64,000 nt of DNA from Phragmitibacter flavus (lineage in GTDB: Bacteria; Verrucomicrobiota; Verrucomicrobiia; Verrucomicrobiales; Verrucomicrobiaceae): positions 1 to 64,000 of the forward strand of contig NZ_VAUV01000006.1 in NCBI RefSeq assembly GCF_005780165.1, in the 5' to 3' direction. Positions 8,541-17,373 of the stretch are shown one piece after another (within the stretch, counting starts at the first letter, position 1; every line of letters begins with the position of its first letter). The notes under the pieces were generated by a model. The model was not told the origin of the DNA and did not search any database. It was given only the letters and a program-made list of their open reading frames with translations. The position numbers and the translations under genes were made by a program.

Positions 8541-9740
8541 ATGTCCCTAACCACCAGCACCTTCTTCAACAACAGGCGCAAGGCCGAGATCATCATCGTC
8601 GGCATCATCGCCATTCTGATGATCGTCGTGTTCCCGATTCTCAACTCCAACGGGGTGATCAGTAACTTCACCCTCAGCATCTGGGGCAAATACTTCTCCT
8701 TCGCGCTGCTCGCCATCTCCGTCGACATGTTATGGGGTTACATGGGTCTCCTAAGTCTCGGCCAGGCCCTCTTCTTCAGTCTCGGTGGTTACATGCTCGG
8801 AATGTATCTGATGCGGGCCATCGACTTCAACGGCATCCCTCCCTTCCTCGGATTCCTCGGATTCAAAGACAGCCTCCCCGCCATCTGGCAACCCTTCTCC
8901 AGCTTCCCTTTTGCGGTGGCCATGGTGCTCATCGTTCCCGGCCTGCTGGCGCTTGCCTTCGGTTTCCTCGCCTTCCGCTCCCGCATCAAAGGCGTTTATT
9001 TCTCCATCCTCACCCAGGCCCTCACTTATGGTGCCTACCTGCTCTTCTCCCGTCAGGAACTGCGCATGGGCGGTGACAACGGCTTCACCGACTTCCGCAC
9101 CATTCTCGGCTATGACATCCGCAGCGATGAAACCCAGCGCACGCTCTACGTCATCACCGCCCTCACCGTGCTGCTCACCTACATCGGTCTCCGCTGGCTC
9201 AACAACACCAAATTCGGCCTCGTCCAACGTGCCATTCGCGACAGCGAAAACCGCGTGCTTTTCTCCGGCTACGCGTCTGCCCACTACAAGCTCTTCATCT
9301 TCGTCCTGTCCGCCATGATCGCCGCCATCGGGGGTGCCCTGTTCGTCACTCAGGTGCGCATCATCAACCCCGGTGAAATGACCACCGTCAAATCCCTCGA
9401 AGCCGTCGTCTGGTGCGCCATTGGTGGACGCGGCACCATCGTTGGACCCATCATTGGTGCCGTCGGTGTCAACAGCCTCAAAAGCTGGGCCTCCCGCGAA
9501 TATCCCGACCTCTGGCTCTTCATCCTCGGCCTCACCTTCATGTTCGCCGTGCTCTTCATGCCCAAAGGCCTCGTCGGTCTGCCTGCCCAGTTGAAATCCT
9601 ACTGGGCCAAATGGCGACCCAAGGACGAGCCCGATCCCAGCCCCTCGCCACCGGGGGACGACCTCGCCATCAGCGACGCCGTCACTGAAACCAACGCCCC
9701 CTCCACTTCCGCACCCGCCTCCAACATCGCCAGCAAATGA
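8541..9740 (+). CDS. urtC: Urea ABC transporter permease UrtC
   Basis: A 399-residue LivM-type inner-membrane permease that forms the translocation path together with UrtB. About ten hydrophobic segments are visible, beginning with IIIVGIIAILMIVVFPIL. Family blocks include SVDMLWGYMGLLSLGQALFF (about residues 55-75), FRSRIKGVYFSILTQALTYG (about 150) and AVVWCAIGGRGTIVGPIIGA (about 290). The C-terminal tail is cytoplasmic, charged and Pro/Ser/Thr-rich (about 360-399), with no known function. The gene follows urtB by 57 bases, which hold a heptad repeat tract, and overlaps urtD by four bases (ATGA), so urtC and urtD are translationally coupled. Confidence 0.95.
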   Translation: MSLTTSTFFNNRRKAEIIIVGIIAILMIVVFPILNSNGVISNFTLSIWGKYFSFALLAISVDMLWGYMGLLSLGQALFFSLGGYMLGMYLMRAIDFNGIPPFLGFLGFKDSLPAIWQPFSSFPFAVAMVLIVPGLLALAFGFLAFRSRIKGVYFSILTQALTYGAYLLFSRQELRMGGDNGFTDFRTILGYDIRSDETQRTLYVITALTVLLTYIGLRWLNNTKFGLVQRAIRDSENRVLFSGYASAHYKLFIFVLSAMIAAIGGALFVTQVRIINPGEMTTVKSLEAVVWCAIGGRGTIVGPIIGAVGVNSLKSWASREYPDLWLFILGLTFMFAVLFMPKGLVGLPAQLKSYWAKWRPKDEPDPSPSPPGDDLAISDAVTETNAPSTSAPASNIASK

Positions 9741-10507
9741 GCGTCGCCCAAACACCTTTCCTCCTCGCCGCCGAAGGCCTTAACAAATCCTTTCAGGGAT
9801 TCCAGGCCATCCGTGACCTCTCTTTCTATCTCGACGTTGGTGAACTGCGCACCGTCATCGGACCCAACGGTGCCGGCAAAACCACCTTCCTTGACCTCAT
9901 CACCGGTCGCACCAAACCCGACACCGGCACCATGCTTTTTGAGGACAGCCATGACCTCATCAGCATGAACGAATACGAGATCTACCGTCTCGGCATCGGT
10001 CGCAAATTCCAAACTCCCACCGTCTACACCGACCACACCGTTTACGAAAACCTTGTCCTCAGTCTCGCCGGTTCCCGTTCCGTCTGGAAAAGCCTTTTCA
10101 GCAAAGTCAGCCCGGACCAAAAGGACCGAATCTACGAAATCCTCAAGACCATCAAGCTTCAGGACAAAGCCGATTGGAAAGGCGGAGCCCTTGCCCACGG
10201 CCAGAAGCAGTGGCTCGAGATCGGCATGCTCCTCGCCCAGGATGCCAAGCTGCTGCTCGTCGATGAGCCCGCCGCTGGCATGACCGACGAAGAAACCTAC
10301 CGCACCGGCGAACTCCTCCTCTCCCTCGCCGGCAAACACACCATCGTCGTCATCGAACACGACATGACCTTCGTCCGCCAAATCTCCCAAGGCCGCCGCG
10401 TCACCGTCCTCCACCAGGGCCACGTTCTCTGCGAAGGTGCCGTCGACCACGTGCAAAACGACGAACGCGTCATCGAAGTCTACCTCGGCCGCAAATCGAA
10501 ACATTAA
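9737..10507 (+). CDS. urtD: Urea ABC transporter ATP-binding protein UrtD
   Basis: A 256-residue LivG-type ATPase that powers urea import with UrtE. Visible motifs are Walker A GPNGAGKTT (about residues 45-53), a signature region LAHGQKQWLEIGMLL (about 150-165) with the modified AHGQ signature usual in UrtD, Walker B LLLVDEPAAGM and the switch His in VVIEHDM. The start overlaps the urtC stop by four bases. The length is normal and nothing is missing. Confidence 0.95.
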   Translation: MSVAQTPFLLAAEGLNKSFQGFQAIRDLSFYLDVGELRTVIGPNGAGKTTFLDLITGRTKPDTGTMLFEDSHDLISMNEYEIYRLGIGRKFQTPTVYTDHTVYENLVLSLAGSRSVWKSLFSKVSPDQKDRIYEILKTIKLQDKADWKGGALAHGQKQWLEIGMLLAQDAKLLLVDEPAAGMTDEETYRTGELLLSLAGKHTIVVIEHDMTFVRQISQGRRVTVLHQGHVLCEGAVDHVQNDERVIEVYLGRKSKH

Positions 10508-10536
10508 CGAACCACACCACCCACTTCAGCCTTTTT

Positions 10537-10571
10537 TATCCTTTTTCCTTTCGCCTTTATCCTTTCTTCTT
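10537..10571 (+). repeat. Heptad-phased leader before urtE
   Basis: Five pyrimidine-rich heptads (TATCCTT, TTTCCTT, TCGCCTT, TATCCTT, TCTTCTT) end 2 bases before the urtE ATG at 10574. The unit TATCCTT is shared with the urtC leader at 8529-8535. No Shine-Dalgarno sequence is present. Confidence 0.75.
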
Positions 10572-10573
10572 CC

Positions 10574-11278
10574 ATGTCCAACGTCCTCGAAATCCGCAAC
10601 CTCGAAGCCTCAATCGGCGGCAGTCGCATCCTGCGTGGCATCAACCTTGATGTTCCGACCAAATCCGTCTTCTGTCTCATGGGTCGTAACGGCGTCGGCA
10701 AAACCTCCACCTTGAAAGCCATCGTCGGACTGCTCGCCGCCAACAACGGCACCATCAACTTCGACGGCATCGAACTCACCAAACTCACCACCGACAACCG
10801 CGCCCTCACCGGACTCGGCTACGTCCCCCAAGGCCGCGAAATCTTCCCCCACCTCACCGTTGAAGAAAACCTGCACATCGGCGCCATCGCGCGTGGCAGA
10901 AAGCTCAAGTCCGAACTCGAGCGCATCTTCACGCTTTTCCCCATCATCAAAGAGTTCCTCCCTCGCAAAGGTGGTCAGCTCTCCGGTGGTCAGCAACAGC
11001 AACTCGCCATCGGCCGCGCCCTTCTCACCGAGCCGAAACTCCTCATCCTCGATGAACCCACCGAAGGCATCCAGCCCAACATCATCGACCAGATTGGCGA
11101 CGCCATCAAAATGCTTCGTGAAGAAGGCAAGATGAGTATTCTCCTCGTCGAGCAATACCTCGATTTCTGCAAAGAACTCGGCGACACCTACGCCATCCTC
11201 GAACGCGGCGCCGTCGCCTCCGCCGGCCCGATGACCGAACTGACCGACGACGTCGTCAAAAAGTTCCTCACGGTCTAA
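10574..11278 (+). CDS. urtE: Urea ABC transporter ATP-binding protein UrtE
   Basis: A 234-residue LivF-type ATPase, the second nucleotide-binding subunit of the urea importer. Walker A is GRNGVGKTS (about residues 36-44), the ABC signature LSGGQQQQLAIGRALL lies at about 136-151 and Walker B is LLILDEPTEGIQPNI. The EGIQPNII sequence after Walker B is typical of UrtE. It closes the urt cluster; a hairpin at 11285-11302 and a convergent gene follow. Urease genes are not in this window, so the fate of imported urea cannot be seen here. Confidence 0.95.
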   Translation: MSNVLEIRNLEASIGGSRILRGINLDVPTKSVFCLMGRNGVGKTSTLKAIVGLLAANNGTINFDGIELTKLTTDNRALTGLGYVPQGREIFPHLTVEENLHIGAIARGRKLKSELERIFTLFPIIKEFLPRKGGQLSGGQQQQLAIGRALLTEPKLLILDEPTEGIQPNIIDQIGDAIKMLREEGKMSILLVEQYLDFCKELGDTYAILERGAVASAGPMTELTDDVVKKFLTV

Positions 11279-11284
11279 AGGAGT

Positions 11285-11302
11285 GCGGACATTCCTGTCC
11301 GC
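11285..11302. terminator. Perfect hairpin between convergent urtE and a minus-strand gene
   Basis: A 7-bp perfect stem GCGGACA/TGTCCGC with a TTCC loop sits 6 bases after the urtE stop and 8 bases from the end of the convergent gene. There is no T-run on either side, so it may be a bidirectional RNA-end element rather than a classical terminator. Confidence 0.5.
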
Positions 11303-11310
11303 TTCAGTTG

Positions 11311-11706
11311 TCAAACCTTGCTCTTCGCAAACACCGCGCGAACAAGAGCAATCCAACACGCCATCAAGGCCAGTCCCGGCAAGGCGAGCAACACCCCGCC
11401 CTTGTCGAGGTAGCGCAACCCCGGCACCCAAACATAACCCCCAATCGCGTTGAGAAGAACTCCCCAGAAAAGGAGCCAGCAAGCACTCACGCGGATCCGA
11501 AAAAATACCATCGACCCCAGCAAATAAATCCATCCGCACACCATCGTGCTGATCATTTCCGTCCGCTCGTTGGCCCCCAAAGCCCAGGCCCAACCCCACG
11601 TAAACAAGAAGATGGTTAATAACGCAAAGGCCACCGCAATAACCCCAACAAAAACACACCCACCACTGCGGATCTGATCGAGCCTATCTTCAACAGGTGA
11701 CGGCAT
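11311..11706 (-). CDS. Small membrane protein, unknown function
   Basis: A 131-residue hydrophobic protein with four predicted transmembrane segments: FVGVIAVAFALLTIFLF (about residues 18-35), STMVCGWIYLLGSMVFF (about 53-69), WLLFWGVLLNAIGGYVW (about 78-94) and GVLLALPGLALMACWIA (about 104-121). Short charged loops and a basic C-terminus (FAKSKV) follow the inside-positive pattern. I do not recognise a family. It is convergent with urtE and precedes nothing on its strand within 600 bases, so it is probably a monocistronic gene. The ATG at 11706 is the only reasonable start. Confidence 0.7.
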   Translation of the reverse strand: MPSPVEDRLDQIRSGGCVFVGVIAVAFALLTIFLFTWGWAWALGANERTEMISTMVCGWIYLLGSMVFFRIRVSACWLLFWGVLLNAIGGYVWVPGLRYLDKGGVLLALPGLALMACWIALVRAVFAKSKV

Positions 11707-11753
11707 TTTTCATTCTCCAACAAATGGACCGGCTTTAGTGAGGAAATCATTTC

Positions 11754-12623
11754 CTAATCACCAATCGCCTCAATCTCCGGAATTCTTGCGCACAGCTTCA
11801 CAATCTCCCCCGCCTCCATCACCGCAAACGCCGTCGACATCGCATCGGACAACGCCGCCGTCGGTGCCAAAGCCCAAACTCGCTCCGCCTTCACCGGCAA
11901 TGGCTCCATGGTCCGCGGATTCATGATGTGCCCGCCCTTCACCTGAAATCCGCTGCCGCTCACCGCCCGCTCACACAAGCTCAACGAAACCCGCTGCGCA
12001 TTGCCCACATTCACCGCCCAACCGCTCATCCCCGGGGGCGATTGCATCGCCAAAACCGTGCTGTCACCCGCATTCAACAACACCCGAGTCACCTGCCACT
12101 CCAATAACAACGCGGCGGCCTGATCCAACGCATACCCTTTGCCGATCGCCCCCAAATCCAACGCCGGAAAATCCACCAGTGCCCTTACAAATCCTTCTTC
12201 CTCAACCTTATAAACCTTCGCTCCGATCCGCGTTCTCGCCTCTTCAATCTCCCCCGGCTGTGGCGTGCGCGGTGTCCCGTCCTGGTTGCGATAAATGCCC
12301 ATCAACGGCCCTACGGAAATGTCAAACGCCCCAGCGGTTTCCGCCTGCACCAACGCCGCGAGTTGCAAACAATCCATCGCCGCCAATCCCACCGGTGCAT
12401 GTTCTCCTGCCCTCAACTGCTGGATCCGCGCAATGTCACTCATCGGCAAGTATCGACTCAACTCATCCTCCAGCCGGTCAATCTCCGCGAACGCTGCCTG
12501 CGCCGAACTCGCCGCATAAGCCTCATCAACCCCCTCATCTTCCGCAATCACCACTTCAAACTGCGTGGCCATCGCCAGATGGTGATATTTAAAAAATCGG
12601 CGCCCTTCCATCACCCTATTCAA
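11754..12623 (-). CDS. apbE: FAD:protein FMN transferase (ApbE family)
   Basis: A 289-residue flavin transferase that attaches FMN from FAD to Thr or Ser of target proteins, with Mg2+. Family motifs visible are FDISVGPLMG (about residues 98-107), LDLGAIGKGYALD (about 155-167), HIMNPRT (about 233) and the metal-binding ALSDAMSTAFAVM (about 256-268). There is no signal peptide or lipobox, unlike many periplasmic ApbE proteins, so a cytoplasmic or unusual location is possible. The farthest start is a TTG whose overlap with the upstream stop (TTGA, 12620-12623) suggests translational coupling to the glycosyltransferase gene; an ATG at 12611 is the alternative. No Nqr/Rnf or other obvious flavoprotein target lies nearby. 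Confidence 0.9.
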   Translation of the reverse strand: MNRVMEGRRFFKYHHLAMATQFEVVIAEDEGVDEAYAASSAQAAFAEIDRLEDELSRYLPMSDIARIQQLRAGEHAPVGLAAMDCLQLAALVQAETAGAFDISVGPLMGIYRNQDGTPRTPQPGEIEEARTRIGAKVYKVEEEGFVRALVDFPALDLGAIGKGYALDQAAALLLEWQVTRVLLNAGDSTVLAMQSPPGMSGWAVNVGNAQRVSLSLCERAVSGSGFQVKGGHIMNPRTMEPLPVKAERVWALAPTAALSDAMSTAFAVMEAGEIVKLCARIPEIEAIGD

Positions 12624-14263
12624 TCGCGTCTCCCCGGTCGAATTGCCTCACGTTTAGCCTCGCGTTTGTTCCAAAGATCCTCCCTCACCAACACCGCCAG
12701 GTTCGTTCCCGGACGCAATCCAAACACGCTGGTGACATAATCCGGCACCGGCCCGGCCTCCGCCGTCGAACTCAATATCTCCCACGCTTTGCCCTCCTGA
12801 TCCAGATCCACCACCACCACTGGCGCATCCAGCTTCACCGGAAACTGGTCCACATAAGACACCCGCGGCATGTCCCTCAAATACCACGCCAGCGGCCAGC
12901 CAAATTCCCGCTGCACCACATACACCGCCATGTCGTTGCCATCAGGATGATGCTCCTTCAAATCCTCCACCAAATCCACCAGCTTGAGGAAATTGGTCGT
13001 CGTGTGCGAATACACATAAGGATTCCGTGAGTCCGCCGAATACCTCACCTCACCAGGAAACTTGTAGTCGGTCGCCATGCTCGTTTGCTGACACAGATGA
13101 TAAACCCCGCCCGTCAAAATCAGCAACCACAGCGCCTTCAAAATCCACGGCCCTGTTGACACGAACACCCACCTCACCCCCAACCCCGCGAGCAGAGGCA
13201 GCGCAAAATTCACTCCAAGAATCGTCCACGGCGTCTTGTAGGGAATCAACGAATAAAGCGCCAGCAACACCACCGTGTAAACCGCCAGAAATACCTGCGC
13301 CGCATGCAGATTCTTCGCCAGCTTCGGCTGGAAAAACACACTTAAAATCCCCATCAACGCCAGCACCCCCGTCATCAACTCCGTCCATAAAAACCCATCT
13401 TTGTGCCAGAACAGCACCCCAAGATAATACGTCCACGGCTTCTCATGCCCGCTTCCCTCCGACCTCTGCAAATAACTCAAGTAAGTCGTCGCACTCTCCA
13501 ACACTCCCGTCCATTCGCGAAACCCATTGGAAAACTGCCACACCGAAACCACCGTCGCTGAAAAGCCCAGCCAGAACCACGAACGCCACGTCACCCGACC
13601 CCCGCCCCGCTTCGGTGAGAACGTCAGCCTCGTCGACTTCGCCTCAAACGTCCCACCCATCATCTTCACCGCCACCACCCCGGCAAAAATCGCCGCCATT
13701 GGAAAAACAAACGTCTCTTTCGTGGCATGCATTGCCCCCATGCAGGCTCCCGCCAGCAGCAGCCACCAGACGTTCCGCCATTTCGTCCAGCTCCACAACG
13801 CTCCCAACATCAAACCACCCAAAAACACCATCGGCACCTCCATGATGTAATAGCGGCTGTAAAAATTCATCATCGGCGACACCGCCAACAAAATCGCCGC
13901 CATCGCCGTCCCCGTCTTGCCCAGCACATCCAAAAAAAACAGCGGCAGCAAAATCATCGCGAACCCGAAAATCGCCACCACCGCGCGAAACCGCCGCTCG
14001 TTCATCTCATCCGCATCCATCCCCCGCACCACCCCCATCGCCCGCGTCGCCTCATGCAAAAATGGCCCGTGGTAGTCCTTCGGATCATACTTAAAAAATC
14101 CCGTCCGCCAAAACTCCTGCGTTTTCAGCGCCAGGATCGCCTCATCCGTGTGCATCGGCTTCTTGCCGAGATCCGCAAAACGATACATTCCGCCCAGCGC
14201 CAGCGCGAGAGCGAACAAAAAGACAAAACTTTTCCATCCCAGAAGGGCAGTTTTACGCGGCAT
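12620..14263 (-). CDS. Agl23/TIGR03663-type membrane glycosyltransferase (GT39-like)
   Basis: A 547-residue multi-pass membrane protein. The N-terminus has a first transmembrane helix followed by the GT-C type Asp motif in KKPMHTDEAILALKTQEF (about residues 36-50), where D and E sit in the first extracytoplasmic loop. DYHGPFLHEATR follows, which is characteristic of the Agl23-like family. About ten more hydrophobic segments run to about 380, and a soluble C-terminal region covers about 390-547 (VYVVQREFGWPLAWYLRDMP). It probably transfers sugar from a polyprenyl-phosphate donor on the outer face of the inner membrane; the acceptor is unknown. The ATG at 14263 is preferred over one at 14290 because MPRKTALLGWKS gives a basic N-terminus. 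It overlaps apbE by four bases and is divergent from the DUF1553 gene at 14415. Confidence 0.85.
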   Translation of the reverse strand: MPRKTALLGWKSFVFLFALALALGGMYRFADLGKKPMHTDEAILALKTQEFWRTGFFKYDPKDYHGPFLHEATRAMGVVRGMDADEMNERRFRAVVAIFGFAMILLPLFFLDVLGKTGTAMAAILLAVSPMMNFYSRYYIMEVPMVFLGGLMLGALWSWTKWRNVWWLLLAGACMGAMHATKETFVFPMAAIFAGVVAVKMMGGTFEAKSTRLTFSPKRGGGRVTWRSWFWLGFSATVVSVWQFSNGFREWTGVLESATTYLSYLQRSEGSGHEKPWTYYLGVLFWHKDGFLWTELMTGVLALMGILSVFFQPKLAKNLHAAQVFLAVYTVVLLALYSLIPYKTPWTILGVNFALPLLAGLGVRWVFVSTGPWILKALWLLILTGGVYHLCQQTSMATDYKFPGEVRYSADSRNPYVYSHTTTNFLKLVDLVEDLKEHHPDGNDMAVYVVQREFGWPLAWYLRDMPRVSYVDQFPVKLDAPVVVVDLDQEGKAWEILSSTAEAGPVPDYVTSVFGLRPGTNLAVLVREDLWNKREAKREAIRPGRRD

Positions 14264-14414
14264 AGACAATGTCGATATAGCCCCCGTCACCCCACCCCGT
14301 CAAACCCCAACCCTCACGCGAAATTCCGACCTCTTTCACCGTATCCCCTTCCACTGGTAATTTTCGAATGTCCAAAATCCCCACAATCGGACTAAACTGG
14401 ATACCCACGCCTGC

Positions 14415-17321
14415 ATGAATCCGCCCCTCATCCGCTTTCTCCTGTCACTGGTCCTTGCCTTGTTTGCCAGCAACCTGGCGGCATCTGCACCCGACCCCAC
14501 CGAGTTCTTTGAGAAAAAAGTTCGCCCCATTCTTATCGAACGCTGCTTCGAATGCCATTCCAACACCGCCAAAATCAAAGGCGGACTCGCTCTCGACAGC
14601 AAACACGACTGGACCACCGGCGGCGACACCGGCCCCGCCATCATCCCCGGCCAGCCCGAAGAAAGCCTCCTCATCCAAGCCATCACCTGGAGCGATCTCG
14701 ACCTCCAGATGCCCCCCAAAAAGAAACTCTCTGACTCCGAAATCCACATTCTCACCACCTGGATTGCCAATGGAGCCCACGATCCCCGCGAAAGCTCCGC
14801 CTCCTCCACCCCACGGCCCACCATGGCCACCACTGTTGAACAAGGCCGGCAATTCTGGTCCTACACCCCCATCCAAAACCCGGATCTCCCCAAAGTCGCC
14901 GACCCCAGCTGGCCAAGCCATCCCATCGACCACTTCATCCTCGCCAAACTCGAACAAAACCACCTCACCCCCGCCCCCGACGCCGCCCCCGAAGTCCTCG
15001 TCCGCCGCCTCGCCTACAATCTCATCGGCCTCCCCCCCACCCCCACCCAAATCGATCAATTCACCAAGCACGCAAGCACCGACCGACCCGCCGCCATCCT
15101 TGCCCTCATCGACGAACTGATGGCCTCCCCCCACTTCGGCGAAAAATGGGCCCGCCACTGGCTCGACATCCCCCGCTTCGCCGAATCCAGCGGCGGCGGA
15201 CGCACCCTCCTCTTCAAAGACGCCTGGCGCTACCGCGACTACATCATCCACGCCTTCAACCACGACCGCCCCCTCGACCAGCTCATCCGCGAACACATCG
15301 CCGGCGACCTTCTTCCCGCCACCACTCCCGACGACCGCACCCGCAACCTCATCGCCACCGGCTTCCTCGCCCTCGGCCCCACCATCTACGAAGAACAGGA
15401 CAAACAACAGCTCCGCTTCGACATCATCGACGAACAACTCGACACCCTCGGCAAAGCCTTCCTCGGCCAGACCATCAGTTGCGCCCGCTGTCACGACCAC
15501 AAATTCGACCCCATCACCCACGCCGACTACTACGCCCTCGCCGGTATCTTCGCCTCCACCCGCACCCTCGCCGACTATAAGGCAAACGTCGCCACCTGGG
15601 TCACCACTCCCCTTCCCCTCGCCCCCGACCAGGAAAAACACCACCACGATCTCGAAACCCGCTATACCACCCTCGAAAAAACTCTCAAACAAAACAAAAA
15701 CCAGCTCGCCAAGCTCAAAGACCAAACCACCGGCCTCGCCTTCAAAACCAACCAGCCCATCCCCCTCAAGGAAGTCCCCGGCATCGTCCTCGACGACTCC
15801 CAAGCCCAGGCCAACGGCGATTGGAAACACTCCCGCTATTCCTCCCACTACTTCGGCGAAGGTTATCTTCACGACCAAAACACCGGCAAAGGCAGCAAAA
15901 CCCTCACCTTCACCCCCAAACTCCCCGCCTCCGGCCGTTACGAAATCCGCCTCGCCTACACCCCCCAACATGACCGCGCCAAAAACGTTCCCATCCACAT
16001 CTTCCATGCCCTCGGCGACCAGACCATCCACGTCGACCAAACCCAAACCCCCGACATCGAAAACCGCTTCGTCTCGCTCGGCACCTTCACCTTCGAAAAA
16101 GACGGCGACGCCTACCTGATCATCTCCAACGAAGGCACCGAAGGTTTTGTCACCGTCGACCTCCTCCAGTTTCTCCCCGAAGGCAGCAGCGACCAACTCG
16201 CCGCCAAACCCACCGACAAACAAAAGGGCAAATCGCAGGTCAATATCGCCCTTCGCGACCTTCAAAAACAAATCAAAGAGCAGGAGTCCGCCCTAAAGGA
16301 ACTCAAGGCCACGCGCTCCCTTCGTCCCGTCGCCATGACCGTTCGCGAAGAAGACACCATCGCCCCCACACAAATCCGCATACGCGGCGACGTCCACCAG
16401 CCCGGTCCCACCGTCCCCCGTGGATTCCTAAGTGTCGTCACCCCACAAAACCCGCCCATTCCCGACCACCAAAGCGGTCGCCTCGAACTCGCCGAATGGC
16501 TCACCAATCCGCAAAACCCCCTGACTGCCCGCGTGCTCGTCAACCGCATCTGGCACGCCCTCTTCGGAGCCGGACTCGTCCGCACCACCGATAACTTCGG
16601 CACCACCGGCGACGCCCCCAGCCATCCCGAACTCCTCGACTACCTCGCCCAACAGCTCGTTCAAAACCAGTGGAGCACCAAAACCCTCATCCGCCAGATC
16701 CTCACCACCCGCACCTGGCAGCTCGCCCACGGCACCCAACCTTCCGATCCCGACAACCGCCTTCTTTCCCACGCCCATCGCCGACGTCTCGACGCCGAAC
16801 CCATCCGCGACACCATCCTCATCGCCGCCAACACCCTCGACCCCAAAATCGGCGGCACCAACATCGAAGGTGCCTCCGAAACCGACGCCGCCTCAGAATC
16901 CGCCTCCAACATCGAATACCACTACCAGTTCAACGACACCCGACGCAGCATCTACACTCCCGCCTTCCGCAACAACCGGCTCGAGATCTTCGAGATCTTC
17001 GACTTCGGCGACATCAACACCGCCCAAGGCCAGCGACAAACCAGCACCGTCGCCCCCCAGGCCCTCTACTTCCTTAACAACCCCTTCGTCCTCCAACAAT
17101 CCCAGCAAGCCGCCCAACACGCCCTCACCAACCCGTCCACGCCCACCGACGAAAAACGACTCGACCACGCCTTCCTCACCACCCTCAGCCGGCTCCCCAC
17201 CGCCACCGAACGCGACCACTGCCAGCACTTCCTCGACTCCTCCACCCTCCCCGACGAACAGACTTGGGCCGCCCTCTACCAATCCCTCTTCGGCTCCCTC
17301 GACTTCCGCTACCTCGACTAA
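14415..17321 (+). CDS. PSCyt1-DUF1549-DUF1553 protein with golvesin-like insert (pair 2)
   Basis: A 968-residue exported protein. The signal peptide FLLSLVLALFASNLAASA is followed by PSCyt1 with CFECH near residue 43, DUF1549 from about 170 to 385 with WARHWLDIPRFAES and CARCHDHKFDPIT near 356, a short helical stretch (about 410-440), and an inserted beta-rich domain (about 455-590). Blocks in the insert such as SGRYEIRLAYTPQHDRA and VTVDLLQFLP match the golvesin C-terminal-like/xanthan-lyase fold. A second helical stretch is followed by DUF1553 from about 687 to the end (NPLTARVLVNRIWHALFG). The insert is absent from the pair 1 and pair 3 homologues and suggests carbohydrate or surface binding. 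Its partner DUF1501 gene begins 52 bases downstream, after a heptad tract. Confidence 0.93.
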   Translation: MNPPLIRFLLSLVLALFASNLAASAPDPTEFFEKKVRPILIERCFECHSNTAKIKGGLALDSKHDWTTGGDTGPAIIPGQPEESLLIQAITWSDLDLQMPPKKKLSDSEIHILTTWIANGAHDPRESSASSTPRPTMATTVEQGRQFWSYTPIQNPDLPKVADPSWPSHPIDHFILAKLEQNHLTPAPDAAPEVLVRRLAYNLIGLPPTPTQIDQFTKHASTDRPAAILALIDELMASPHFGEKWARHWLDIPRFAESSGGGRTLLFKDAWRYRDYIIHAFNHDRPLDQLIREHIAGDLLPATTPDDRTRNLIATGFLALGPTIYEEQDKQQLRFDIIDEQLDTLGKAFLGQTISCARCHDHKFDPITHADYYALAGIFASTRTLADYKANVATWVTTPLPLAPDQEKHHHDLETRYTTLEKTLKQNKNQLAKLKDQTTGLAFKTNQPIPLKEVPGIVLDDSQAQANGDWKHSRYSSHYFGEGYLHDQNTGKGSKTLTFTPKLPASGRYEIRLAYTPQHDRAKNVPIHIFHALGDQTIHVDQTQTPDIENRFVSLGTFTFEKDGDAYLIISNEGTEGFVTVDLLQFLPEGSSDQLAAKPTDKQKGKSQVNIALRDLQKQIKEQESALKELKATRSLRPVAMTVREEDTIAPTQIRIRGDVHQPGPTVPRGFLSVVTPQNPPIPDHQSGRLELAEWLTNPQNPLTARVLVNRIWHALFGAGLVRTTDNFGTTGDAPSHPELLDYLAQQLVQNQWSTKTLIRQILTTRTWQLAHGTQPSDPDNRLLSHAHRRRLDAEPIRDTILIAANTLDPKIGGTNIEGASETDAASESASNIEYHYQFNDTRRSIYTPAFRNNRLEIFEIFDFGDINTAQGQRQTSTVAPQALYFLNNPFVLQQSQQAAQHALTNPSTPTDEKRLDHAFLTTLSRLPTATERDHCQHFLDSSTLPDEQTWAALYQSLFGSLDFRYLD

Positions 17322-17324
17322 TTT

Positions 17325-17373
17325 CACTTCCGACTTCCGACTTCCCACCTCCCACTTCCCACTTCCGACTTCC
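17325..17373 (+). repeat. Seven heptads abutting the DUF1501 start codon
   Basis: Seven consecutive 7-base units of the form (C/G)AC(T/C)TCC occupy the whole space from 4 bases after the upstream stop to the base before the ATG at 17374. Three are CACTTCC, three GACTTCC and one CACCTCC. There is no purine-rich ribosome-binding site, and the tract is exactly in register with the start codon. Confidence 0.85.

Noticed and set aside
14445-16271. Long minus-strand frame of about 600 residues
   Set aside because: It is a shadow of the pair 2 DUF1553 gene caused by the same codon bias; no recognisable motif.
16870-17373. N-terminal extension of the pair 2 DUF1501 protein
   Set aside because: The frame is open only because of codon bias in the preceding gene; the Tat-type start is at 17374.
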